Positions 1 to 26,284 of a stretch of DNA of 64,000 nucleotides are shown here, in pieces. The notes beneath the pieces are model-generated. The model made no database searches, had not been told where the DNA came from, and saw only the letters and a list, made by a program, of their open reading frames with translations. Made by a program: the position numbers and the translations under genes. The DNA is from Sacculina carcini (Eukaryota; Arthropoda; Thecostraca; Sacculinidae): positions 1-64,000 of the forward strand of contig OU696581.1 in the NCBI GenBank assembly GCA_916048095.2, in the 5' to 3' direction. Positions within the stretch are counted from its first letter, which is position 1. Every line of letters begins with the position of its first letter.

Positions 1-170
1 AGAATTTTCTCGACACGCGCCAATGAGTGCCTCGATGCGCCTTTAATTGTCTGTCATTGAAAGTGTGACAATTCGGCGCGCCAGACCCACTTGAGACATA
101 GTTTTGCTATCAACGGCAGCCCTGCCACCACGCGCCTCTCAAACTTCTTTTTTACACACAATTATACAGT

Positions 171-266
<96 letters not shown>
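171..266. repeat. (TA)n microsatellite
   Basis: An almost pure TA dinucleotide run with one TACA interruption near its left end. The rest of 1-516 is AT-rich and shows no coding or RNA signal that I can support. Confidence 0.97.
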
Positions 267-267
<1 letters not shown>

Positions 268-516
268 GATAGTGACAAAAATCTCCGTCCGAACCAAATA
301 TTCTTGATTTGTGTCAAAACATCTGTATAAATGGACATGACTGTTTCCGATTTCATTCAACTGTGAAATGATTGTTTGCCTGATTCAACATGTCTCAATG
401 ACAGTTTAGATGACAAAATTGTTTTTTTTAAATTGTGAACTATAGTGTTCGAAAATTACAAAATGTAAATGTGCAAGTTATGCAGGCGGTTCATATAGGT
501 TAACCACAGGTGGAAT

Positions 517-779
517 CAGAGTCGTTGCGAGGACTTATGGGGCCCCCCGAAGGCAACACTTGGGGGCCCCCATTATAAATATAGCACCAAATAATGAATT
601 TATTCATTAGACCCTAATCACATAATACAAGCTCGGTGAAAACATCCGAACAAAAAGGTAAAGGCTATACATAATAATATGATACATTTTAATATCATAC
701 GTGAAGTAACGGGGCCCCTAAACATTCGGGGCGGTTGCTACGGCTCTGGTTGTACGGGGGGGCGGTTGCTACGGCTCTG
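517..779. mobile_element. hAT-type MITE, family A, copy 1
   Basis: The element starts CAGAGTCGTTGCGAGG and ends in GTTGCTACGGCTCTG, imperfect terminal inverted repeats of the hAT kind. It is flanked by GGTGGAAT on the left and GGTGGAAG on the right, an 8-bp target-site duplication with one mismatch. It has no coding capacity. The body is shared with the copy at 5560-5887. The 3' terminus is partly duplicated: GGCGGTTGCTACGGCTCTG occurs twice, ending near 749 and at 779. Eight-base target duplications are a known hAT hallmark; the family assignment rests on that and on the termini. Confidence 0.8.
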
Positions 780-988
780 GGTGGAAGATAGGTGCTAATT
801 ATCACATGGATGTTAAATGCTAACAGCGGTGTCGCAACAGTGCACCTCTTGATCCCTTGTGCTCCTCCAAAGGCGCACCCAGTCTGCTCAGACCGTGGGC
901 CTCTCTTAGTCGGCAGAATGCCGTTTTCTTCTATTTGAACGTGCATGACCAGTCTCTATTAGGTAATTACAATTGCTTCAAGGAGTTC

Positions 989-1257
989 CAGGCGCCAAAG
1001 CGGGCTTCAGCCCCCTCAAAAATATGTCAATCCCCCCAAAAAATCATAATCATGGACATTAAAATTTCTAACCACGGTAAATTAAGTCCTGTAATTTTGG
1101 CTCAAGTTCCATGACTGAATCAGTGTGACCCAGTCCCATAGTATAATATTATGCAGTAAGCGTTCGAGTGTAGCTCTTCATGTTAAGCCAAGTCCCCACA
1201 ACTTTTTCCTCAGCCCCCCTCAGCTCCCCATCGGAAAAAATCCTGGCGCCGCTACTG
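989..1257. mobile_element. hAT-type MITE, family B, degraded copy
   Basis: Similar along its length to the intact copy at 6196-6509: shared blocks include a run of C-rich AGCCCC motifs, AATCATAATCATGGACATT and CATCGGAAAAA. The right terminus CCTGGCGCCGCTACTG is intact. The left terminus is eroded to CAGGCGCC, and I see no target-site duplication. Non-coding. Confidence 0.65.
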
Positions 1258-1758
1258 CGCCTTATATCACGTTATTGGTAAATTTTCCTTTTCCCACATT
1301 TTTGAGCTAATGCAATTTACTCCAAATGTCTCAAATTAATTTTCGCCACTCGAATTGTCAGTTTGGTCTGAATAATAATATATATGCTTACACCATGGGC
1401 GTAGATCGTTTGGTTATGGAGGTATGTATATACCCCCTGACAAATTTACCGGGGGTATGAATATGCAATTATACCCCGAGAATTCTGCTGTGCTGAGTTC
1501 ATTGGGTATATTATCATCAAAATCAGTATAGGAAAAGAATAACGATGTACGAACAATGTAAAACATTATAAATATGTGAAAAGAAGCAATATTGAAGTTA
1601 TATTTTACGCAATATAATTTTCATTGAGGTATGTGTGTGGCCCATTTCAATTGACCAACTGAGCCAACTTTGAATGATGACTGTCTTCTCCCCGAGCCTC
1701 GACACAAAGCCCTGCTCACAACTCAACAGCGGCATAATTTATTGGAGCACATGCACTG

Positions 1759-1792
<34 letters not shown>

Positions 1793-2535
1793 CAACCACA
1801 ACGATTGGTGACCACCAGTCATATAATGTTTTCAGATTCTCATGGCTTCTCAACGTGTTCAGAGATGCTACTAATTGCAACAAATTATACAACAGACGGT
1901 ATTGAGAATATGAACGAATAATTAACTTTCAGGTACAGCAATATTAATATCATTTTTCATGGATTTTGTGCGTGAGCAAACATATACAATTATATGTTAT
2001 ATTTGTGTATACAAGCAGCGAATAGTCACCAGTAGGTGAGAAGCATTGGAAATTTCACTGTCGCTTGCAGAAACATGCAGCAAGAAATGTCTGTACATTG
2101 TTAGCACGCCGAGTGCAAACAGTCAATGATTTGATATCAGAGTTCTGCTCAAGGCGTATTCCATCAATACATTGCATTACACCACTATTCACTGGAGTGA
2201 TCCTATGAACAATGCAACTGTTAATAGAATTATGAACTCTTCTGGTTTACTTAAAGTTGTGACATCAGTCTAGCGCACGCAAGTACAGAAATCACAGCAG
2301 CTGTTACTCTCGTAAACATGTTATTACAATGATGCATATACACGCTGTGATGACGTTTTATTATGTGGATTATTATTATCAGTAATAATAAGCATGCCCC
2401 TCGCACTGAATCAACATCGTGTTTAAGACCCACAACCGATACTCCAACACAATTTTGTCAAGTTGCTTGTCGAAGTGCGAGAATAGCAAGCTGAAATATA
2501 CAGGAAGATCATGTTTGCTGGCTGTTATATTCAGC
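1258..2535. other. Spacer without a supported gene
   Basis: AT-rich DNA with a short (CA)n tract near 1760-1790 and a small GGGGGTA-rich patch near 1420-1480 that may be transposon debris. The last exon of the Dpr-like gene that starts at 19925 could lie here, but no exon is convincing. Confidence 0.5.
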
Positions 2536-4926
2536 TGAGCATCAACACCATTACACGTTACTGAGCATCAACACCATTACATGTAACTGAGCATCAACAC
2601 CATTACATGTAACTGAGCATCAACATCATTACATGTAACTGAGCATCAACATCATTACATGTTACTGAGCATCAACACCATTACATGTAACTGAGCATCA
2701 ACACCATTACATATTACTGAGCATCAACACCATTACATGTAACTGAGCATCAACACCATTACTTGTTACTGAGCATCAACACCATTACATGTAACTGAGC
2801 ATCAACACCATTACATGTAACTGAGCATCAACACCATTACATGTTACTGAGCATCAACACCATTACATGTTACTGAGCATCAACACCATTACATATTACT
2901 GAGCATCAACACCATTACATGTTACTGAGCATCAACACCATTACATGTTACTGAGCATCAACACCATTACATGTAACTGAGCATCAACACCATTACATGT
3001 TACTGAGTATCAACATCATTACATGTTACTGAGCATCAACACCATTACATGTAACTGAGCATCAACACCATTACATGTAACTGAGCATCAACATCATTAC
3101 ATGTTACTGAACATCAACATCATTACATGTTACTGAGCATCAACATCATTACATGTTACTGAGCATCAACACCATTACATGTTACTGAGCATCAACATCA
3201 TTACATGTTACTGAACATCAACATCATTACATGTTACTGAGCATCAACACCATTACACGTTACTGAGCATCAACACCATTACATGTTACTGAGCATCAAC
3301 ACCATTACATGTTACTGAGCATCAACACCATTACATGTAACTGAGCATCAACACCATTACATGTAACTGAGCATCAACATCATTACATGTTACTGAGCAT
3401 CAATATCATTACATGTAATTGAGCATCAACATCATTACATGTAACTGAGCATCAACACCATTACATGTTACTGAGCATCAACACCATTACATGTTACTGA
3501 GCATCAACATCATTACATGTTACTGAGCATCAACACCATTACATGTTACTGAGCATCAACACCATTACACGTTACTGAGCATCAACACCATTACATGTTA
3601 CTGAGCATCAACACCATTACATGTTACTGAGCATCAACACCATTACATGTTACTGAGCATCAACACCATTACATGTTACTGAGCATCAACACCATTACAT
3701 GTAACTGAGCATCAACACCATTACATGTTACTGAGCATCAACACCATTACTTGTTACTGAGCATCAACATCATTACATGTTACTGAGCATCAACACCATT
3801 ACATGTTACTGAGCATCAACACCATTACATGTAACTGAGCATCAACACCATTACATGTTACTGAGCATCAACACTATTACATGTTACTGAGCATCAACAC
3901 CATTACATGTTACTGAGCATCAACACTATTACATGTTACTGAGCATCAACACCATTACATGTTACTGAGCATCAACACCATTACATATTACTGAGCATCA
4001 ACACCATTACATGTTACTGAGCATCAACACCATTACATGTTACTGAGCATCAACACCATTACATGTTACTGAGCATCAACACCATAACATGTTACTGAGC
4101 ATCAACACCATTACACGTTACTGAGCATCAACACCATTACTTGTTACTGAGCATCAACACCATTACATGTTACTGAGCATCAACACCATTACATGTTACT
4201 GAGCATCAACACCATTACATGTTACTGAGCATCAACACCATTACATGTAACTGAGCATCAACACCATTACATGTAACTGAGCATCAACATCATTACATGT
4301 TACTGAGCATCAACATCATTACATGTAACTGAGCATCAACATCATTACATGTAACTGAGCATCAACACCATTACATGTTACTGAGCATCAACACCATTAC
4401 ATGTTACTGAGCATCAACATCATTACATGTTACTGAGCATCAACACCATTACATGTTACTGAGCATCAACACCATTACATGTAACTGAGCATCAACACCA
4501 TTACATGTTACTGAGCATCAACACCATTACATGTTACTGAGCATCAACACCATTACATGTTACTGAGCATCAACACCATTACATGTTACTGAGCATCAAC
4601 ATCATTACATGTAACTGAGCATCAACATCATTACATGTTACTGAGCATCAACATCATTACATGTAACTGAGCATCAACACCATTACATGTTACTGAGGAT
4701 CAACACCATTACGTGTTACTGAGCATCAACATCATTACATGTTACTGAGCATCAACACCATTACATGTTACTGAGCATCAACACCATTACATGTTACTGA
4801 GCATCAACACCATTACATGTAACTGAGCATCAACATCATTACATGTTACTGAGCATCAATACCATTACATGTTACTGAGCATCAACACCATTACATGTTA
4901 CTGAGCATCAACACCATTACATGTTA
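2536..4926. repeat. 26-bp minisatellite, about 92 copies
   Basis: A head-to-tail array of the unit TGAGCATCAACACCATTAC followed by ATGTTAC. There are a few recurrent variants: ATCATT for ACCATT, ATGTAAC for ATGTTAC, and ACG or TTG in place of ATG. The span divided by 26 gives 92 units without gaps. The ATGTAAC variant creates the 10-bp palindrome TTACATGTAA. The variant order repeats with an offset of 910 bp (35 units): for example, the block beginning 3331 recurs at 4241. It lies downstream of the last visible exon of Dpr gene B and may be in its final intron or its 3' flank. Confidence 0.97.
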
Positions 4927-5559
4927 TCAATGCTGAATTGCAGCTTGAGCGAATGACGTGTCTGTTAGCAAACACAGAACCACTCAGCCTTCCAGCGTCT
5001 CTTATGACAACTTCTATCCTGTGTGAACGTCAATGGGGATGTTGAACGCGAGATGCGGAGCGATTTTTTGTTGTGCGTCAAGAACTGCTGGCTGTCACTC
5101 CATCTGTAAATGAGCACAAATTGAATATTATAATCAAATAAATAAGAGATTGGCATTATCTAACTAAACAGTGTAATAAATGCATCTGTGCACACATCCA
5201 ATGACAACAGAAACTAATATGATTTTGTACTTATAAAGTTGAAGAACAATGCTAAATTTATGTTTAAAAACCGGCTTCAAGGGTTATCGCGGCACAATAT
5301 TTAGAGGTTCTTCAACAAAGAGTGCACGTACTGATAAACATGGCTACTAAATTCCGCATGACCAAATGACAGATTTTCAGCTAGAAGTGCACAATTGCGT
5401 TACCTCATGAATGGCTCACTGGTTGCAGTTGATCGAAGCGAGCGATAGAAGACAGATAATATTGAGCAATGTAATCACTCTGCGAGACACCCCGTTGCCC
5501 ACACGCTGAATTGCAGCCGTGTTATCTCCTGATTAATCACAAACACACGCACATCCATG
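4927..5559. other. Spacer without a supported gene
   Basis: Unique-looking AT-rich sequence between the minisatellite and the family A MITE. No exon, RNA or repeat is evident. Confidence 0.5.
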
Positions 5560-5887
5560 CAGAGCCGGTGCGAGGACTTATGCCCCCCCCCCCCGAAGGC
5601 AACACTTGCCCCCCCCCCCCGAAGGCAACACTTGCCCCCCCCGAAGGCAACACTTGCCATCCCGAAGGCAACACTTGGGGCCCCCATTAAAATATATCAC
5701 CAAATAATGAATTTATTTATTATACATAATCACATAATACAAGCTCAGGTGAAAACATCTGAGCAAAACGGTAAAGGATATAGATAATAAATATGATTAA
5801 TTTTAATGTCATGCGTGAAGCAACGGGGCCCCTCAACATTCGGGGCCCCCCGGCCGGGGGGTACGGGGGACGTTTGCGACGGCTCTG
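5560..5887. mobile_element. hAT-type MITE, family A, copy 2
   Basis: Begins CAGAGCCGGTGCGAGG and ends CGACGGCTCTG. It is flanked by perfect 8-bp duplications CATCCATG (5552-5559 and 5888-5895). Relative to the copy at 517 it carries extra tandem CCCGAAGGCAACACTTG units near its left end. Non-coding and non-autonomous; mobilisation would need a hAT transposase from elsewhere. Confidence 0.88.
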
Positions 5888-6195
5888 CATCCATGCAAAT
5901 GGTGTGCAATGTATCACGCCTAAACTGCTATATTCTGTATAACATGTACTGTGCTAGTGTGAATTGTGTGTTGTGACTTCATATCTTACAGTTTTGTAAG
6001 TACGGGCTTGTTCACAAGGATAATTATAAAATGTAATGTCGGTGTCAGATGAGCCTTGGCACGTGCGCATAAAATCAATTATGCTAATATTATGAAAGTG
6101 GAGTAATATTTATGCACGCGCGGCTGCTTCCAGCATTATCATAGTTGATCTCACTGTCCTCACTGTTTCAAGTTTTTTTTTTTTTCATATAGTTG

Positions 6196-6509
6196 CAGTG
6201 GCGGCGCGAAGGGGAGCTTGGGGGTATTAAGCCCCCCCAATAATATGCCAAGCCCCCCTAAGCCCTCCCAAAAATCATAATCATGGACATTAAAATTTCT
6301 CACCACTATGAACGAAGTCCTGTAATTTGGGTTCAAGTTCGAGGACTCCATCAGTGTGTCCCAGTCCATTATTAAAATATTATGTAGTCAGCGTTCGAGT
6401 GTAGCTCTTCATGCTTCGCCAAGCCCCCTCAACTTTTTCCTTAGCCCCCACAACTTTTTCCTTAGCGCCCCTCAACCTCCCCATCGGAAAAATCCTGGCG
6501 CCGCCACTG
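6196..6509. mobile_element. hAT-type MITE, family B, intact copy
   Basis: Terminal inverted repeats CAGTGGCGGCGCGA and TGGCGCCGCCACTG, with perfect flanking 8-bp duplications TATAGTTG (6188-6195 and 6510-6517). The interior is C-rich near both ends and non-coding. It is a different family from the element at 5560, with different termini and body. Confidence 0.88.
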
Positions 6510-6517
6510 TATAGTTG

Positions 6518-7268
6518 TTATTCTCACTGTTTTTACTGTTGTTATTAACATTGTTATTGTATGTTATTTATATTGTTCTTAATATTACTGTAGCATTTGT
6601 GTTGTTAATTTGAAGAGTATGTATGTATGTACTGTACACACCTTGAACACGGTGTCAGCTTCGTGTCTGTATGACATCGTCTGTTCACTTAATCACGGAT
6701 GTTAGCTGGGTTATATAGGCGACTGATGCTGTATTGAGCGGAATATAAATGGTATTGGCAAAGAGTCTTTGTTTTTGCAGTCCATCTTTGCATTATGTTA
6801 TGCTCAATCGATAATCACACTAATATCATGAGCTGCACAATATCCGTCATTTTGCTCAATCCGGCTTAATCAGTGACTCTTTGTGTTGGATGACAAACTG
6901 GTGACAAATGTTGAATTTCCTGCAATGCGTCCCAGGAAAGCACTTTGTAAAAAGTCTTAATTACACAAAGATAAAATGTATGCGGGATTCCTAATTGTCT
7001 ACGTTGAATGCCCATTCAAAACTCTGATATTCTGTGTGTATTATGTGCGCTTACTGGTGTCACATGTTTATATGCATCGTCGTGTGCAGGAGTGGGTGTG
7101 AGAGTGGCAAATGAGTCAGTCAAACAAGAATAATTGTATGTTTGTGTTCCGTGCATGAGCACGCACATGATAATGTGAACAGCCTGAAGCTAGTAACACA
7201 CAAAAACACACACTTGTGTGCTGAAAGAGAGAGAGAGAGCGCAGGGCGGGTAGTGGATATGTGCTGAC
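6518..7268. other. Region downstream of last visible Dpr-B exon
   Basis: AT-rich sequence with a short (GA)n patch near 7225. On the minus strand it follows a phase-1 splice donor at 7268, so it is intronic if the gene's last exon lies further left. I see no acceptor plus C-terminal hydrophobic tail here. Confidence 0.5.
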
Positions 7269-19925
<12,657 letters not shown>

Positions 19926-22566
19926 TTCACCTGTCGAACAAACAATGCACGTGCGTATATAGCCAGCCACAATTGATGTCTTCTTGAAATGACATTACAA
20001 CGACAAAATACATGCTATTTTTCCAATCAAAACAAGAAATTTAAGCAGTCACCGATTACAAAATCACAAGTATTGCCAATAAAGCACATATTGGGACGTA
20101 AATTATATCGACCAAATTACCTAGCATTAATTGGACAATTTATTCAGAGTAATAGCGGCATTTTCCCTGGGTGATTTTTATCTGCTCATTTCTGGAACAG
20201 CATGTATACACTTCTGTCTTGTATTTTAATTCTGGCATTGTATTGACGCTTGTATTTCTGTACAATACAATATAAAATATGTTGTTAACTAAATATGTCA
20301 TAGGTATGCATTTCCGGAATTTGGCTCCTCTTATTCCGCAGTAGATACTGACTGACACCTCTAGTATTTACTCTCTGAAAAACTATGCATAAAATGTAGA
20401 AAATGGGATATGACAAGAACCCTAGTGGGATATTATTTACAAGATAATAATATGTTGTAATAATTGTGACTTTATAGCAACTCCTCTAAAAAGGCAATAC
20501 AATTCCTTTTTCCAATAATATTTTTGGCCAAAATATATATGAATATCATTGTGAACTTATGCAGATAATTAACGTCAATAAAAAACGACAAACTATATTA
20601 ATATGAGTTCATAAATAAAAGCTAGTTTGCATGTATGCAGTAATATAGAATCTGGGGAACCGGGCTCGACACTTTCGTGCTGTACAGTGACTTGTAAGTG
20701 AGCTCTACAATGGACAGGTGTCGTGTGATCAATTAGTTGATTATACCAGGTGTCAGCCCTGTGTGCATGCTTCATGTGTAGGCTAATATGCTAATATGTA
20801 CTCCGGCTATGACGTCATCGTTCCGAAGTCGGTTCTTGTGTGACATCCGGTGGTATGAGGTTCTGGTACTGGTACTGATTATGTCCCATTTGACGGCCTT
20901 TACTTGGGGCCCTTGATAGTGAAGCTTATTTTCTGTCTTACACTTCACTCACAATCTAGGCTTTCGGATGAAAAGGGAGAATAATTCTGTTCACGATTAT
21001 GGTGATTTTTGCGAATGCGAGTGAAGGTGTGACGTGTGTATGAACGTGTGTTTGAATGCTGGTGAATATATGGTGGTGTCTACGCGTGCTGTGTTGACAT
21101 TACGTTGCTGGAGTCGTTGTGTGAGCGTTGTTGGGTGCGTGTCAATATGAGTGGGCGCACCGGAGCTGCTATGTCTTCTATTTCATCTTTTGTTGCTTGT
21201 TCGGTTCTACAATACTTAAACAAATATTCATTTTTATAAGAGTTTATTAATGGTGGTATATTATCAGTGAATTTTCGCTCATTATGATGTTGCATGCACT
21301 ATATTACCGCGTAATAAGCGAACAACCTTGCTATTACTCTGCTCAACCTCATAAGAATTTCGGCTGAGTTGTTGAAATAAATGTGTCAGCATTTACCGTT
21401 CACTTTGATCGTTTGGTCGTGACTAGCGAAACCCAGTGAACAAAGCTTTCGGGAAATTCCGTGTCTTTCAACAGAGCATGCTCGACAAATTTCCAGAAAC
21501 AACTATATGGTGCTCAAGATGGCCTCAGGGAGTACTTGCATGAGCATTTGACATGAAAGCAAGCCATCAATGAATTTCACTAGTTCTGACGTGCCAACTT
21601 ACTTTACGAGCATGTTGGGTTTCCAGCAAAATGAACCCACATATGACGCAGCTATTGCAAAACGTGAAAGTATTTCGTATGAAAGTCGTACACAAAGCGC
21701 GTGCAAGAGTAAGTGGTCGATTTTTTCGGAATTTGCTGGTTTGTAAACTGGCAACTTCAAATATGTCTGCGTCCACAGTAGTCGACCGTGGCTATTAGTG
21801 GACATAAAAGCTAGTGATTTAGAGTACACACAGAGTAATCGTGAATGTTTCAAGTATCAATTTTTGTGTGATTAAGCGCGTAATCTGCTGAATTTCGCCT
21901 GCAGGAATGAAATTCAAATAATTTCTATTAAATCTAACGTTTTCATGGATAATGTTGAATTTTTAGCAAAAATTTCAATATTGCTTTGATTTATTGCTTC
22001 AGAAATCAATGACAAATACAAACCGTTTCTGAGAATGATTCAGAAATGAAATTTTGTTTAAAATTTCACTAATTACCTCACTCATTCATTCAATAATTCG
22101 TTTATCAGCACTAAATGTCAGAATGTTGTGAATGCTATTAATGCTGACACCAATGACAATATTGACAATGTTCTTACAATACAAGAAAATCTGGAAAATC
22201 AATTACCCAAGCTGATAAGCTGAGTTTTCTGAGTTTGGTTATTGGATTCATTACGAAAAAAGTAAGATCTAACACACACACTAACTTGACACACACACAG
22301 AAGTTAACACACTGCATACACATATACATACAGTGTTATTAATTGAGTGCGTGCTTGTAAATATAGTTGTGTGTGTGAAAAAACACACGCCTTAGTTCAC
22401 CACATCACACAATTGGCATCAATTAGTAGGTAAATTTAGCTCAGTGTCTGTGTGAACATGGACTAGTTAGTCGAAATTGGTCGGCTCTCGTCCCTGGAGT
22501 ACAGTTTGGCCAGCATAGCATTCCAGTTTTACAGCCTACGCTAGTCGAATAAAACAGACAGCCTAC

Positions 22567-22698
<132 letters not shown>

Positions 22699-22762
22699 AC
22701 CAATCCACACAACGCTCGATGAACATTTGTTCTATGCCGAAACAGAATGTTATTGCCTAGCA

Positions 22763-23098
22763 CAGTGGTTCCCAACCTTTTTCAGCTTGTTACCCAATTT
22801 AGCATCCCATATTAAGCATATTACCCCTTTGTTACTGTACATGTTACTGTAAGCATTCACACACACACGCACGCGTGCACACACAACTATATATAACACG
22901 CCATATGAGCAATACAATATCCCCACAACGCAAACAATAAACATAATATGCTAAGTTAATATTAATCCCAATACAAGGTACCGCAATGTTTTCTTAAATT
23001 TTAGAATTCTTAACATTTTTCTGTCAACCCTACATTACCCCCGAACAATTGCTAAATTACCCCCAGGGGGTAATTTACCCCCAGGTTGGGAACCACTG
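22763..23098. mobile_element. hAT-type MITE, family C
   Basis: Termini CAGTGGTTCCCAACCT and AGGTTGGGAACCACTG are perfect 16-bp inverted repeats, a classic hAT/Charlie-like end. Perfect 8-bp duplications GCCTAGCA flank it (22755-22762 and 23099-23106). The interior has TTACCCC motifs near both ends and no coding sequence. The clean ends suggest a comparatively recent insertion. Confidence 0.92.
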
Positions 23099-24294
23099 GC
23101 CTAGCAGCATTCAAGACATTCGTGGGCTTCATTGAAAATCAGCCACGACGGCATGTTCATATTTGTGGGAGCATCGGCGTATCCAGCACTCGTGGTCGCT
23201 TGCTCGTGGTCGCTAGAAGATGCTGTCATTCTGCACCGGCTTGCCAGCAAGCAGTATGATTTACACCGTCACATTTGAGACTAGAATAGTTCATCCCTCT
23301 AGCAGTGATTACCATATTATAATAACATTTATTAGCTTTGGGAAATTGTATTTTGCATATAATTGTTGATCGTTGTAATGTATTGTGTATTGTGGCAGTA
23401 TGATAAGAATGGTGCTATGTTAGTATTTCTATGAATACGTACGTATATTGTGTGCGTATGTGTGTGTGTAACTGTATGTCTGTGTATGTGTGTGTGTGTG
23501 TGTCCGTGTGTGTGTGTCTGTATGTCTGTGTGTGTGCCAGTGTGTGTCTGTGTGTGTATGTACTTTTCATCAAACGCATTATTCAATTTTAATTGATGTC
23601 TGAAAATATTGAACTAATTACCGCTTATAGGAGCTAGTTTGCATTATTCATAGAGAAGCAGGGCAAGTAAAAAATGAACATTGCTCTGCAGAAACACAAA
23701 TAAGGACAGCGTTCAATAACGGAGCCATTGCATGATTTATGATAGTATTGTAAACAAGCCTGGGCCATATTCCTGGCATAAATGCACCACAAACACGCCA
23801 ACACGCCAACACACACACACAAGCATATACATATATATATATATGTATGTATACACGCACGTCTGAGTGCTATACTTTTTCCTTGCACGCGAACCCAGTG
23901 AACTAATGTGTTTATTCTTAATGTAATATGCATTCAATGACGCCACAACACGCACTAACACTTGACTCTGCGAGATAACACAACATTTGCATATGCTTTC
24001 CTTGTGTAAATATACTTAACCTCAACTGAAATTCCAGGTCTCATGTATTGCCTGCACTGTTTGCATTATGCAATTACCTAGCCGATACATGTGTAAATAA
24101 AGGAGGCTGCTTCAAAGCTCTTTAACTAAATATATTAGTCAAATCGAAATAGTTTCTGGCACTGAAAATGCTGATATATCGTCTGATAAATACGCTACTT
24201 CGATAACTGAATACATTGTGAATACAACCAGCATTCATCAATCAATAAGATCTGTGCAGCCACACAACACTAGCGAGCAGCTATGCAAATCATA

Positions 24295-24296
<2 letters not shown>

Positions 24297-24366
<70 letters not shown>
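24297..24366. repeat. (GT)n microsatellite
   Basis: A GT run of about 70 bases. Confidence 0.95.
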
Positions 24367-24369
<3 letters not shown>

Positions 24370-26104
24370 TGTGTGTCGGCGGGTGTATGAACGTTGATAT
24401 TCGTTTATGGGCGTGTCATGCAAGTGAGTGAAGGCGCTGAATAGCGCAGCCCAGCGCTGAATGACACTTCATTCCCAGCTGAAAAACTCACAAAAATGCC
24501 TCCCATTTCTCTGCTTAAAAGGAGGTTTTGCTGAAATGCACACAAAAACAGTGGCAATATAGATATGAAAGTAATATTCCGATTTCGAGTCAGCGGTTTG
24601 CAAGGCGTGTTCAATATCCCCATCAAACTTAGCCTGTGCTTCTTTAAAACGCTCTTAAATATCTTGTTATTTATCACATGTCCGAGTTGAGCTTATTCTG
24701 TACAAGATTGAATTATCCGAGCGACTATCATGCAGATGGAAGCAATCAACGTCGTTCTATAGAACTGTGCCGCTGCAAACTGCGGGCATTGAGCTACAGT
24801 TTACTTTGAGCTTCACTAATGTCATTGTTTTGGTTTAATCGGCGGGTATTTCGCACTCATTTGAATAGTCAGCGCGAATAATGAGGTGAAAATTTTGCAT
24901 ATGAAAGGCGTATGGTGTGACGGTCATGTTGATAAGGTTGCACAATTATTTATATAAATAACATTCTCTAGTCAATGCGCATGCATTAGCGCGGCCATGC
25001 CTTTCATGAATAAAGCCACTAGATTTTGCGCACAGTAGTTAACTTTGGCTTGATTGAACGGCACCACTCGTCTGTATGTAAAAAACTGCACACTCTATGG
25101 CAACATCGTTAATGAATCGCGAACACTCATCGTTCAATCTGATTAACTCACCATTTTCGCTCATCTAACGTTCCTTTTATACTAAAAGTCAACGTTACTT
25201 TTTGTTAACTAACCCTGTGAAAACGCGTGAAATATTTCACATATAATCACGAAGAATGATATGAAATGTGATATCGAAATGTGATTGAAATATATCGTTA
25301 CTTGTGCTGTTTGCAAAACTTCACATGGCCCGTTCGATCTCATTATGACACATACTAACAGGTGATAAACCATTGTGAAATAAATGTTTTGTGAGTCTTA
25401 TCTTGGCGATGCTGGCATAATAAGAGTAGATGTTTGTCCAGGATCGGGAATTACGTTCACCAGACATTAAAATTCAAAATTGGCCCAGTTGGTCAAGTGA
25501 ATCACTGCACTTAGAAAACTCAAAAGTGTTCGCGATTCAGACAATGTTTCCATTTACGAGCGATATTTAGAGTTAGCAGCAGAATTTGCCCTTAGAAATT
25601 CATATTAGAGACATTGTGTTGTTCACCAGTCTCGCTTTAATAGATCACATCCATATCTGGATTCACATTATATCTAATTATTAGCAGCCACCGTGAAAAC
25701 TTCATCATCTCACTCCACAACCAGTATAGGTCTTGTTATACTGCCTTCTGACAGCCTAAAACCATAGCCGGTCACTCTTCCCAAGCTGAGAATCATAGCT
25801 TCTGTTCAGCGGCATATGGTTTTTGACTCGATCGAGTCTATAAAATATCACTAGACAGTGGTGTACTACCCAGTTGGCAAGTTTCTAGGCTAGATTTTTA
25901 GAAGCACTGTGTTGCGTTGTTAAAGGTTAAATGTTGCCTAGCGTTGTTAAAGCTTAAAGGTTAAAGGCCTAAGTGACAGCTGCTACACGGGAAGAAGCCG
26001 AAGCTTATGAACACACACAGGTGTGCCCCGTGCAGCTCGCTGCCACCGCAGAGCCGACCCTATCCACGCTACGACGCCACAAGGACGGAAGACGTATTAG
26101 AGAG

Positions 26105-26284
26105 GGTCACCTCCCCAGAATGCATATCACAATATATGACTGATATCTGGTGCCATTTTCTGCTGGTTGGACAGGGGATGTTGGATTAAACAATTCACCC
26201 AAAGAAACTTTCTTCCAGCGGAGTTCGAACCACGGACCTCCCGATTGTGAGGCGGATGTGCTACCACTACACCACGGAATCCAG
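26105..26284 (-). mobile_element. tRNA-Val-like SINE head and body
   Basis: On the minus strand, from about 26282, it reads GGATTCCGTGGTGTAGTGG (A box), a CTCACAA anticodon-like loop and GGTTCGAACTCC (B box). A non-tRNA body of at least 100 bases follows. The T-stem does not pair (three mismatches of five), so this is a SINE rather than a working tRNA-Val(CAC). The left boundary is uncertain and I found no target-site duplication. Confidence 0.6.

Noticed and set aside
2251-2410. Candidate last exon of Dpr gene B (hydrophobic tail ending ARLMSQL)
   Set aside because: The phase would fit after the acceptor GTTGATTCAG, but there is no pyrimidine tract, the join gives no Dpr-like stalk, and one in three random frames would fit.
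2536-4926. Regular direct repeats that could suggest a CRISPR array
   Set aside because: Units are contiguous with no unique spacers, the host is an animal, and there are no cas genes. The same holds for the arrays at 36716, 43175, 47520 and 56021.
26205-26284. tRNA-Val(CAC) gene
   Set aside because: A and B boxes are present, but the T-stem has three mismatches of five and the sequence continues into a SINE-like body.
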